Assembly: GCA_900143615.1 (NCBI GenBank) | Contig: FREU01000006.1 | Coordinates: 186,001 to 250,000, forward strand | Reading direction: 5' to 3' | Length of the DNA stretch: 64,000 bases | Source: Rhodobacteraceae bacterium Alg231-30 | Lineage (GTDB): Bacteria; Pseudomonadota; Alphaproteobacteria; Rhodobacterales; Rhodobacteraceae | In this document: piece after piece, positions 7,022-15,199 of the stretch | How the letters are laid out: every line of letters begins with the position of its first letter | How positions within the stretch are numbered: the stretch's first letter is position 1 | Notes under the pieces: model-generated | Told to the model about the DNA's origin: nothing | Seen by the model: the letters and a program-made list of their open reading frames with translations, nothing else | The model's database searches: none | Translations under genes and position numbers: made by a program

Positions 7022-9463
7022 ATGACACTTCTGCCCATCCATGATGCGATACCGCCCCTGATCTCCGCCCTGCAACAGCGCGGCCGCGCCGTGCTTCAGG
7101 CCCCTCCTGGCGCGGGGAAAACCACTGTTGTGCCACTGGAGATGCTCAAGGCGGGGCTGGGCAAAGGTCGTATCCTGATGCTGGAACCCCGTCGGCTGGC
7201 CGCGCGCGCGGCGGCTGAGCGCATGGCGCAGACCCTTGGGGAAGCCACAGGCGAAACTGTCGGCTACCGCGTGCGCGGCGAGAGCCGCATCTCCAAGGCG
7301 ACAAAGATCGAAGTTGTCACCGAAGGCATTCTCACCCGCATGATCCAGTCTGACGCTGAATTGTCAGGTATCGGTGCGGTGATCTTTGACGAATTCCACG
7401 AACGATCCTTAAACGCCGACCTTGGCCTCGCTCTGTGCCTTGAGATTGCCGATGCGCTGCGGGATGATCTGATCCTTGTGGCCATGTCGGCCACGCTAGA
7501 CGCCGAACCTGTGGCCAAGCTGATGGGCGATGTCGCTGTTATCACCTCACAAGGGCGCGCCTTTCCCGTGGAAACCCGTTGGCTTGATCGCCCGATGCGC
7601 AAAGAAGAACGGCTTGAAGCGGCAACCGCGCGGCTGGTGGAAAAAGCCGTGGCCGAAACCGAGGGCGGTGTTTTGGTGTTTCTGCCCGGCGAAGGCGAAA
7701 TCCGACGCGTGCAATCCGCGCTCAATCTGCCGAGCAGCTGCGACATTCGCCCGCTGTTTGGCGCGATGCCGTTCAAAGACCAACAGGCCGCAATCAAACC
7801 CGCCACGTCGGGGCGCAAGGTCGTGCTCGCCACATCGATTGCGGAAACATCGTTGACCATTCAGGACATCCGCGTGGTTGTAGACGCTGGGCGTGCCCGC
7901 CGCGCACGCTTTGATCCGGGTTCAGGCATGTCGCGACTGGTCACCGAACGCGTCACCCGCGCCGAAGCCACCCAACGCCAAGGCCGCGCAGGTCGTGTGG
8001 CCAAAGGTGTCTGCTACAGGCTCTGGAGCAAAGGTGAGGAAGGCGCACTGCTGGCCTTCCCTCCGGCTGAAATTGAGTCCGCCGATCTCACAGGACTGGC
8101 GCTTGAACTGGCGCTTTGGGGCGCGCACCCCTCTGATCTGGCACTTCTGACACCGCCCAACGCGGGTGTATTCGCCGAAGCGCAAACCGTGTTGCGCATG
8201 CTGAATGCACTGGATGGTGAAAACCGCATCACCGCACATGGCAAATCACTCGCTGCGCTGCCCCTGCACCCCCGCCTTGCCCATATGCTTGCCCAAGCTG
8301 GACCTCAAGCCGCCCCGCTCGCCGCGCTGTTGGCGGCACGCGATCCCCTAACGCGCGGCGCACCTGTAGATGTGAGCCTGCGCCTTGAAGCACTGAGCGA
8401 CCTTAAGCGGTTTAGCGAGCGTCGCCGGTTTCAGGTCAAACGCGCCGCCCTTCATACGATTCGCGACGAAGCGCGGCGATTGTCAAAGACCACCCAACGG
8501 CCCAACATCGGGTCTATGTCTGCCGCCGAAATGGCCGCCCTCGCCTATCCCGATCGTATTGGTTTGCACCGCAAAGGCGACACCCCGCGCTTTGTGCTCT
8601 CAGGGGGCAAAGGTGTCATACTGGACGACGCCGACCCAATGGCCAACACCCGCCTGATTGTGGTCACCGACACTGATGGCAACCCGCGCGAGGCCCGCAT
8701 CAGACAAGCGATCGCAATCTCCGAGGGCGAGGTGCGTGGATTGTTTGCCGACCAAATCCAGTGGAATGACACCTGCGCATGGTCCAAACGAGAGCGCCGC
8801 GTTGTGTCGCGCCGCCAAGAGATGTTCGGGGCAATTGCCTTGGACGACCGTATCTGGAAAGACGCGCCTGCAGATCAAATCGCCCGTGCCATGCTGGACG
8901 GGGTGCGGGATCTAGGGCTGACCTTGAGTGATGCGGCCAAACGGTTTGTGGCGCGGGTACATCTGGCCCGTGATGGCGGACATGATTTGCCTGATATGGG
9001 CACTCCCGCGTTGATGAGCTGTCTTGAGGATTGGCTCCTGCCCCATCTCATTGGAGTGAAGACTGCCGAGCAATGGAAGAAATTCGATCTGCTTGAGGCT
9101 CTGCGCGCGCGGCTTGACTGGAACCAGATGCAAGAACTCGACAAACTGGCACCGCCACATTTCATCACACCATTAGGGCGCAAAATCCCTATCGACTATT
9201 CCGGAGAGCACCCCGAGATCGAACTGCGTCTGCAAGAGATGTTTGGCCAAACCTCGCATCCAATGGTGGGCAGAACTCCCCTGCGCGTCACCTTGCTATC
9301 TCCTGCGCGCCGCCCTGTGCAAACAACCATGGACATCCCCGGATTTTGGGCCAGCTCCTACTCGGATGTGCGCAAAGACATGCGCGGGCGCTACCCCAAA
9401 CACCCCTGGCCCGAAGACCCGACACAGGCAGACCCAACCCTGCGTGTGAAGCGAAAGTCATGA
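7022..9463 (+). CDS. hrpB: ATP-dependent helicase HrpB (DEAH-box family)
   Basis: An 813-residue helicase. Visible motifs in order: Walker A PPGAGKTT near residue 30, a DEFH box (DEFHERS), motif III SAT, the second RecA domain with STSIAETSLT-like motif V, and QRQGRAGR (motif VI). The long C-terminus is the HrpB-specific region. HrpB proteins are DEAH/RHA-type NTPases whose cellular target is poorly defined. The ATG at 7022 has AAGAGG just upstream; an upstream in-frame TTG is less likely. Confidence 0.93.
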   Translation: MTLLPIHDAIPPLISALQQRGRAVLQAPPGAGKTTVVPLEMLKAGLGKGRILMLEPRRLAARAAAERMAQTLGEATGETVGYRVRGESRISKATKIEVVTEGILTRMIQSDAELSGIGAVIFDEFHERSLNADLGLALCLEIADALRDDLILVAMSATLDAEPVAKLMGDVAVITSQGRAFPVETRWLDRPMRKEERLEAATARLVEKAVAETEGGVLVFLPGEGEIRRVQSALNLPSSCDIRPLFGAMPFKDQQAAIKPATSGRKVVLATSIAETSLTIQDIRVVVDAGRARRARFDPGSGMSRLVTERVTRAEATQRQGRAGRVAKGVCYRLWSKGEEGALLAFPPAEIESADLTGLALELALWGAHPSDLALLTPPNAGVFAEAQTVLRMLNALDGENRITAHGKSLAALPLHPRLAHMLAQAGPQAAPLAALLAARDPLTRGAPVDVSLRLEALSDLKRFSERRRFQVKRAALHTIRDEARRLSKTTQRPNIGSMSAAEMAALAYPDRIGLHRKGDTPRFVLSGGKGVILDDADPMANTRLIVVTDTDGNPREARIRQAIAISEGEVRGLFADQIQWNDTCAWSKRERRVVSRRQEMFGAIALDDRIWKDAPADQIARAMLDGVRDLGLTLSDAAKRFVARVHLARDGGHDLPDMGTPALMSCLEDWLLPHLIGVKTAEQWKKFDLLEALRARLDWNQMQELDKLAPPHFITPLGRKIPIDYSGEHPEIELRLQEMFGQTSHPMVGRTPLRVTLLSPARRPVQTTMDIPGFWASSYSDVRKDMRGRYPKHPWPEDPTQADPTLRVKRKS

Positions 9464-9577
9464 TATTTAGCTATTTAACGGGTCCGCCCCTTGAAGTTTG
9501 CATCGCCAATGTATATACACTTAGTGTGAGCGTAAAAAAGAGCACTTAAAAACAATAACAGCCTGAGCAGAATCCAA

Positions 9578-10036
9578 ATGACCAATGTCTTCAAAAATGC
9601 GCTTAGCAGCGTACTGTCCCCCTTTTGGCGCCGGCCCAGCTGGCTTCAGGTGGCAGCGCTATGTGTGCGCGGTGAAGGCAAACAGCGTCAGGTTCTCCTC
9701 ATCACCTCGCGTGACACAGGCCGTTGGGTTCTCCCCAAAGGCTGGCCAATTGATGGCATGAACGCGGGCGAAGCCGCCCTTCAGGAAGCTTGGGAAGAAG
9801 CTGGCGTTAAGACCACGGCCTCCAATCATAGTCAGATCGGCAGCTACACCTACTCCAAGCGGCTTGATGCCGGTCTAGAGATTCCGGTCAATGTTCAGGT
9901 CTACTCTGCAGAAGACGTGAAACTCGTCGACGAATTCCCCGAGGCAGACGAACGCACCCGCAAATGGTTCTCTCCCAAAGAGGCTGCCAACCTCGTGCAT
10001 GAGCCCGAACTACGGGACCTGCTGCGTCAAATATGA
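9578..10036 (+). CDS. Nudix hydrolase
   Basis: A 152-residue protein of the Nudix fold. The Nudix box lies at about residues 50-72 (PKGWPIDG...AGEAALQEAWEEAGV). Compared with the GX5EX7REUXEEXGU consensus, the first Glu is Met and the Arg is Gln, while the metal-binding EE pair is kept. The KGWPIDGM form recalls diphosphoinositol-polyphosphate/dinucleoside-polyphosphate hydrolase relatives. The substrate is unknown. It lies 92 bases upstream of pit on the same strand. Confidence 0.87.
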   Translation: MTNVFKNALSSVLSPFWRRPSWLQVAALCVRGEGKQRQVLLITSRDTGRWVLPKGWPIDGMNAGEAALQEAWEEAGVKTTASNHSQIGSYTYSKRLDAGLEIPVNVQVYSAEDVKLVDEFPEADERTRKWFSPKEAANLVHEPELRDLLRQI

Positions 10037-10050
10037 CAAGCATATGACAA
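10031..10050. promoter_or_regulatory. Candidate PHO box upstream of the phosphate transporter gene
   Basis: Two direct copies of ATATGACAA start 11 bases apart. On the minus strand this is TTGTCAT-N4-TTGTCAT, one base per half-site from the PhoB consensus CTGTCAT-N4-CTGTCAT. The first copy contains the Nudix stop codon; pit starts about 80 bases further on. Confidence 0.55.
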
Positions 10051-10128
10051 TTGTTTTTGGAAACAGTTGAAACGAAGACCATTCTTGGTTAGCCCCCCAG
10101 CAACGCAGCCGGTGGGGAATACAAAGCG

Positions 10129-11610
10129 ATGGCAAATTCAGACGGTCAGAATAACTGGTCCACATTGGACCGAGACCTCAATCGTATTTCACACCTAGAG
10201 CAGGCCACCATGTTTGTGTCGCGCCCGTTTGTCGGACTGGGTGTCGCTTTGGTGTTCATCCTGCTTGCTGGCGCATTGGCCAGTTTTTTCATCGGCTCAA
10301 TGCATTCCAATATGGTTGTTATCGCAGCCGCCGGAATTGGCGCGTATATGGCGATCAATATCGGTGCCAACGATGTGGCCAACAACATGGGCCCCGCGGT
10401 GGGAGCAAATGCGCTCACCATGGGCGGCGCCATTGCCATTGCCGCAATCTGTGAGAGCGCCGGAGCGCTGCTTGCGGGCGGCGACGTCGTATCTACAATC
10501 TCCAAAGGCATCATTGACCCCGAAGGCATCGCCAGTGCGGAAACCTTTATCTGGGCAATGATGGCTGCGCTGGTGTCTTCTGCGCTCTGGGTCAACCTCG
10601 CTACATTTGTGGGCGCACCAGTGTCCACAACCCACTCGGTTGTGGGCGGTGTTATGGGCGCGGGCATCGCGGCTGCCGGGTTTGGCGCGGTGGACTGGCC
10701 TACGATGAGCGCTATCGCCGCCAGCTGGGTGATCTCCCCGCTGCTTGGGGGTGTTGTCGCGGCTGGCTTCCTCGCCTTCATCAAGGTTAAAATCATCTAT
10801 CAGGACGACAAAATCGCCGCTGCGCGCCGCTGGGTGCCCGTGTTGATTGCGATCATGGCGGCTGCCTTCTCTTCCTACTTGGCGCTAAAAGGGCTCAAGA
10901 AGATTGTCAAAATCGACATGCAAACCGCTCTGCTGATTGGTCTGGGCATCGGTATCGTGACGTATTTTGTGACCCGTCCGCTGATCCGTAAACAATCCGA
11001 AGGGCTCGAGAACCGCAACAAATCCCTCAAGGTTCTGTTCAGCATACCACTGGTCTTCTCGGCGGCACTGCTCTCATTTGCACATGGTGCCAATGACGTG
11101 GCCAATGCGGTTGGTCCGCTCGCAGCCATCGTGCACGTCTCGGAATTCGGCGATTTTGCCGCCAAAGTGTCCATTCCCATGTGGGTTATGGTCATCGGGG
11201 CGATGGGGATTTCGTTTGGTCTCTTCCTGTTCGGCCCCAAACTCATTCGCATGGTTGGGGAGCAGATCACCAAGCTCAATGCGATGCGTGCCTATTGCGT
11301 AGCTTTGTCTGCAGCCATCACAGTGATCGTTGCCAGCTGGCTCGGCCTGCCGGTGTCCTCCACCCACATCGCTGTGGGCGGCGTGTTTGGCGTTGGCTTT
11401 TACCGCGAATGGGAATGCGAACGTCGCGCCCGCAAAAACGCGGCATCACGTGGTGTACCGCTGCGCATCGCCCCCGAAGAGCGCCGCCGCCGCAAGCTGG
11501 TACGTCGCAGCCACTTTATGACAATTGTGGCCGCTTGGGTGATCACTGTACCCGCAGCCGCAACGGTTTCCGCGGTCGTTTTCCTGATCCTCAACTCGCT
11601 TGCCAACTAA
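10129..11610 (+). CDS. pit: PiT-family inorganic phosphate transporter
   Basis: A 493-residue inner-membrane protein with about ten to twelve membrane segments. It has the two signature repeats of the PiT family, GANDVANNMGPAVGA in the first half and GANDVANAVGPLAA in the second, and the paired PVSTTHS / PVSSTHI motifs. It imports metal-phosphate by proton or sodium symport. A candidate PHO box lies upstream. In Sinorhizobium, PhoB represses pit, so repression under phosphate limitation is a reasonable guess. No accessory DUF47 gene is adjacent. Confidence 0.93.
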   Translation: MANSDGQNNWSTLDRDLNRISHLEQATMFVSRPFVGLGVALVFILLAGALASFFIGSMHSNMVVIAAAGIGAYMAINIGANDVANNMGPAVGANALTMGGAIAIAAICESAGALLAGGDVVSTISKGIIDPEGIASAETFIWAMMAALVSSALWVNLATFVGAPVSTTHSVVGGVMGAGIAAAGFGAVDWPTMSAIAASWVISPLLGGVVAAGFLAFIKVKIIYQDDKIAAARRWVPVLIAIMAAAFSSYLALKGLKKIVKIDMQTALLIGLGIGIVTYFVTRPLIRKQSEGLENRNKSLKVLFSIPLVFSAALLSFAHGANDVANAVGPLAAIVHVSEFGDFAAKVSIPMWVMVIGAMGISFGLFLFGPKLIRMVGEQITKLNAMRAYCVALSAAITVIVASWLGLPVSSTHIAVGGVFGVGFYREWECERRARKNAASRGVPLRIAPEERRRRKLVRRSHFMTIVAAWVITVPAAATVSAVVFLILNSLAN

Positions 11611-11616
11611 CGCATG

Positions 11617-12657
11617 CTAGGCTTTGCGCCGAGGCCCCCGTATCTCCTTGAAGGATAATGCGGGCGAGCCATCGGCCACAGCCTGCGCTTGTTTGACTAG
11701 CTGCAGGACCCGATCATTGATCGGCACCTCAACGCCATGCTTGCGTGCCAGATCCACGATCACGCCCTGTAGCTCATCAATCTCGGTCACCCGCCCCTGT
11801 TCAAGGTCTTCCCACATTGAACTGCGTGCGCTGGGATCAATCGAGAGCATCGCACGCGCCACAATCCTAAACAGCGATGTCGGCAAGCGCAAAACTTTGG
11901 GCACATGGCGCATCGGCAAAGCCGCCGTCACCGGATTGGTCGCCTCAATGCTGGCGCTTTCCAAAACCTGTAATGCCTCAACCATCTGATCCGCCATTAG
12001 CCGCCGCCAGCGCATATCGCCTATCTGTTTGCGCAATGGCAAATCCGACAAAGCGTTCAAACCGTTGTTGAGATTGATCAGCAGCTTGCCCCATTGCAAC
12101 GGCGCCATGCGGCGGCGCTCATGCATATCCAGTCCAGGCACGCTCAACGCGCGCGCCACATGTCCCGCGCCTTTTTCGATCAGAATGTCCCCGCTGGTGC
12201 CGCGATGCACTCGCCCGCCGCCCATCGAGACCACATTAAACGGCACCATTCCGGCGCGCACATCCCAGCCCTTGAGAACCTCACGCAACACACCCACGTT
12301 CTGAATGCCGTTTTGCAGACTCACCACAACCGCCGTCTTAGGCGCATGTTTCGCAATCAGCTGCGCCATTTCCAGCGTGGCACCGCTTTTCACGCTGACC
12401 AGAATAATATCCGCATCCGCAAAGCATTCCGGTCCCACGGCCAATCCAATGGCATCCGGTGACAGCGTTTCATCCAGTCCCGCAAAATCGGTCAACAACA
12501 GACCCTGTCGCGCGATTTCCTCGGCCTTATACGGCCGCAGCATCAAGGTCACCGTGCGATGCCCCAGCGCCAACATACCGCCCACAAAACATCCGACGCT
12601 GCCCGCACCTGCGACGACGATACGCGGATGCACCCCGCTTTTCTGCTGTTCTGCCAT
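11617..12657 (-). CDS. 2-dehydropantoate 2-reductase family protein (PanE/ApbA-like)
   Basis: A 346-residue ketopantoate-reductase-fold protein. The N-terminal Rossmann motif is GAGSVGCFVGG, the catalytic Lys lies in WGKLLINLNN, and the C-terminal domain has the SSMWEDLEQGRVTEID segment, which aligns with the conserved TEID of PanE. The family reduces 2-dehydropantoate to pantoate with NADPH in CoA synthesis. It is longer than E. coli PanE (303) and has no pantothenate genes nearby, so another 2-oxoacid substrate is possible. AAGG precedes the ATG. It converges with pit. Confidence 0.85.
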   Translation of the reverse strand: MAEQQKSGVHPRIVVAGAGSVGCFVGGMLALGHRTVTLMLRPYKAEEIARQGLLLTDFAGLDETLSPDAIGLAVGPECFADADIILVSVKSGATLEMAQLIAKHAPKTAVVVSLQNGIQNVGVLREVLKGWDVRAGMVPFNVVSMGGGRVHRGTSGDILIEKGAGHVARALSVPGLDMHERRRMAPLQWGKLLINLNNGLNALSDLPLRKQIGDMRWRRLMADQMVEALQVLESASIEATNPVTAALPMRHVPKVLRLPTSLFRIVARAMLSIDPSARSSMWEDLEQGRVTEIDELQGVIVDLARKHGVEVPINDRVLQLVKQAQAVADGSPALSFKEIRGPRRKA

Positions 12658-12739
12658 GATCGGTCGGCCTTAAATCAACATCCCCAACTTTTCGGTAGGG
12701 ACAATTTAAGGCAATATTGCGGCACTCCCCCCGTAGTTG

Positions 12740-12771
12740 AAAAGAAAAAAGCGCCGCAAATCTGCGACGCT
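12740..12771 (-). terminator. Rho-independent terminator of argD
   Basis: The stem is AGCG-C-CGCA / TGCG-A-CGCT with loop AATC and one mismatch. On the minus strand it is followed by a T-rich run (complement of AAAGAAAAAA). It lies about 40 bases after the argD stop. Confidence 0.85.
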
Positions 12772-12810
12772 TATTCTTGAGCCGCTCAAACGGCGATCAA
12801 AAGACCCGGA

Positions 12811-13989
12811 CTAAACCGCCGTTTCCACCTGCACAGCCACCGCCTCGAGCCGCGTCGCAGCCTCGGCAATATCCTCATCCGTGATGTTCAACGGCGGCAA
12901 CAGGCGCACAACATTGTCCGCCGCAGGAATAACAATCACCTCATTGTCATAGCCAGCCTTGACCACGTCACCGCAGGCAGGTTTGCACTTCAAACCCAGC
13001 ATCATCCCTGAGCCACGCACCTCTTCAAATACATCTGGATGCGAGGCCACCAGCCCCTCCAGCTTTTGACGCAACAGACCGGCCTTGCGCCGTACATCGT
13101 CCAGAAACGCCGCATCACTGACCACGTCCATCACCGCGCAGCCCACAGCACAAGCCAATGGGTTGCCGCCATAGGTCGACCCATGTGTGCCCGCAACCAT
13201 GCCGCTCGCGGCCTCTTCGGTGGCCATCACAGCGCCCAACGGAAAGCCCCCGCCAATGCCTTTGGCCACCATCATGATATCCGGCGTGACCCCTGCCCAC
13301 TCATGTGCAAACAGCTTGCCAGTCCGACCCACGCCACATTGCACTTCGTCAAAGATCATCAGAATGCCCGCTTCATCACAGATTGTGCGCAACTCGCGCA
13401 AATCTTCATCCGCCACGGGGCGAATGCCACCTTCGCCCTGAATAGGCTCGATAATCACCGCCGCCGTGTTTTCTGTGATCGACGCATTCACCGCCTCCAG
13501 ATCCCCGAACGGCAGCTGCTCAAAGCCTGGCAACAGCGGCCCAAACCCTTTGGTCAGCTTATCGCCACCCGCCGCCGCAATCCCGGCCGAGCTGCGGCCA
13601 TGAAACGAGCCGTGAAAGGCCAAGATTTCCACGCGGTTCGGCTGGCCTTTGTCATGCCAGTATTTGCGTGCCATTTTCACTGCCAACTCACAGGACTCCG
13701 TGCCGGAATTTGTAAAAAACACCGTGTCGGCAAAGCTTTGATCGACCAGTTTATCGGCCAGCGCCTGCTGTTGCTCAATGTTATAGAGGTTGGAGACATG
13801 CCACAGCTTGCCCGCCTGTTCGGTCAATGCATCGACCAGCACAGGGTTGGCATGGCCCAACACATTCACTGCGATCCCCGCCCCAAGGTCCAGAAAACGT
13901 CGGCCATCCGCCTCAATCATCCAGCTGCCTTCGCCTTTGACAAAGCTCAGAGGGGCACGGGTATAGGTCGGCAAAACAGATGGGATCAT
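12811..13989 (-). CDS. argD: Acetylornithine/N-succinyldiaminopimelate aminotransferase
   Basis: A 392-residue class III PLP aminotransferase. The PLP lysine is K243 in VAKGIGGGFP; FDEVQCGVGRTG and the phosphate-binding NSGTESCELA are present. It converts N-acetylglutamate semialdehyde to acetylornithine in arginine synthesis. I chose the ATG at 13989 (MIPSVLPTY, AAAAGGA upstream), which gives the family's usual start; an ATG three codons earlier is an alternative. In many relatives argF follows argD, but here a terminator follows and no argF is seen. Confidence 0.9.
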   Translation of the reverse strand: MIPSVLPTYTRAPLSFVKGEGSWMIEADGRRFLDLGAGIAVNVLGHANPVLVDALTEQAGKLWHVSNLYNIEQQQALADKLVDQSFADTVFFTNSGTESCELAVKMARKYWHDKGQPNRVEILAFHGSFHGRSSAGIAAAGGDKLTKGFGPLLPGFEQLPFGDLEAVNASITENTAAVIIEPIQGEGGIRPVADEDLRELRTICDEAGILMIFDEVQCGVGRTGKLFAHEWAGVTPDIMMVAKGIGGGFPLGAVMATEEAASGMVAGTHGSTYGGNPLACAVGCAVMDVVSDAAFLDDVRRKAGLLRQKLEGLVASHPDVFEEVRGSGMMLGLKCKPACGDVVKAGYDNEVIVIPAADNVVRLLPPLNITDEDIAEAATRLEAVAVQVETAV

Positions 13990-14251
13990 CTGGGTCATCC
14001 TTTTGATGTGGTTCAGCCCCGGTTGGTGCAACACTTGGGGCATTTTCGTCAATGATGTTGGAAAAATTCGCGCCAGATTGTGGCGCATAGATCAATCGGG
14101 CCGTTTACGCGCAGCGGCGTCGGCGTCGGACAAATGGGATATGTGTCAGTTTGATCATGCCCAACGCTTAGCCGCGCCACCTTCAAAAAGAAAGGATTAT
14201 TTGCGCAGATCATCCCTTGCCGTGGCCATCCATTACCGCCATTGAAACCCA

Positions 14252-15157
14252 ATGACTTCAGAAACGCATCAAAATCCGGCCCATAATCCCGGCCTCGCCG
14301 CGGCCCTCACGCTGGCGGCCTCTGCTTTTGCTGCTGGCACAACTCTGTTGGCCAAAGCCTTGGGGACGGATGTTTTGGGGCCGGCACTGCATCCGTTACA
14401 AATCAGTCACGGGCGCTTTTTGTTTGCGTTTTTACTCTTTGCCTCAACCGCCGCAGTTCTGCGCCCCAAGTTCACCCGCCCCGCATGGCGGCTGCATATT
14501 GGCCGCTCAACGCTAGGCTGGGGCGGGGTCACGCTGATGTTTGCCGCCGCCACATTTATTCCGCTCTCTGACGCCACTGCGATCAGCTTCTTAAACCCTG
14601 TTGTTGGAATGTTGCTTGCGATCCCGTTTCTGGGTGAACGCATTGGCCCTTGGCGCTGGGGCTCTGCCGCGCTGGCGTTTGTGGGAGCAATGGTGCTCAC
14701 CCGCCCCGGGGCAGGCGCAATTGAGTTTGGCGCAATTCTGGCTCTGATGGCCGCACTCTGTATGGGGGCCGAGCTGATTTTCATCAAACTTCTGTCGGGT
14801 CGCGAGAAACCATTCCAAATCCTGCTGGTCAACAATGCCATCGGATTGGTGATCTCAACTTGCGCCGCGCTGTTTGTCTGGCAAACACCCACACTGGCAC
14901 AATGGGCGGCACTGGCGGGCATCGGCCTGCTGATGGCCTCGGCTCAAACCTGTTTTGTAAATGCCATGACCCGCGCCGATGCCAGCTTTGTCTCGCCGTT
15001 TTTCTATGCCGCTTTGGCCTTTGCCACGCTCTATGACGCGGTGATTTTCTCGGTCATCCCTGATGCGATCAGCTGGCTTGGCGCGGGGCTGATCATCACC
15101 GCCGCCTTGGTGCTTGTCTGGCGCGAAGCCCGCCCCCGCATGCGGCAAATCCCCTAG
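14252..15157 (+). CDS. EamA-type (DMT superfamily) exporter
   Basis: A 301-residue inner-membrane protein with ten predicted membrane segments in two EamA repeats, at about 15-150 and 160-295. The first repeat closes with GERIGPWRWGSAALAFVGA, the usual end of an EamA half. Substrates of such exporters are usually metabolites or amino acids and cannot be read from sequence. It stands alone, convergent with the beta-helix gene. Confidence 0.85.
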   Translation: MTSETHQNPAHNPGLAAALTLAASAFAAGTTLLAKALGTDVLGPALHPLQISHGRFLFAFLLFASTAAVLRPKFTRPAWRLHIGRSTLGWGGVTLMFAAATFIPLSDATAISFLNPVVGMLLAIPFLGERIGPWRWGSAALAFVGAMVLTRPGAGAIEFGAILALMAALCMGAELIFIKLLSGREKPFQILLVNNAIGLVISTCAALFVWQTPTLAQWAALAGIGLLMASAQTCFVNAMTRADASFVSPFFYAALAFATLYDAVIFSVIPDAISWLGAGLIITAALVLVWREARPRMRQIP

Positions 15158-15163
15158 AGCGTC

Positions 15164-15182
15164 TGGCGCCAACAAGGCGCCA
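15164..15182. terminator. Hairpin between convergent genes
   Basis: A perfect 7-bp stem TGGCGCC / GGCGCCA with loop AACAA, placed between two convergent stop codons. There is no long T-run, so it may serve both strands weakly. Confidence 0.55.
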
Positions 15183-15199
15183 GCGCCACTTTTCCCGTC

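Noticed and set aside
13039-14055. A 338-codon plus-strand frame opposite argD
   Set aside because: argD is complete with PLP lysine and family motifs; the mirror frame has no ribosome site and no recognisable domain.
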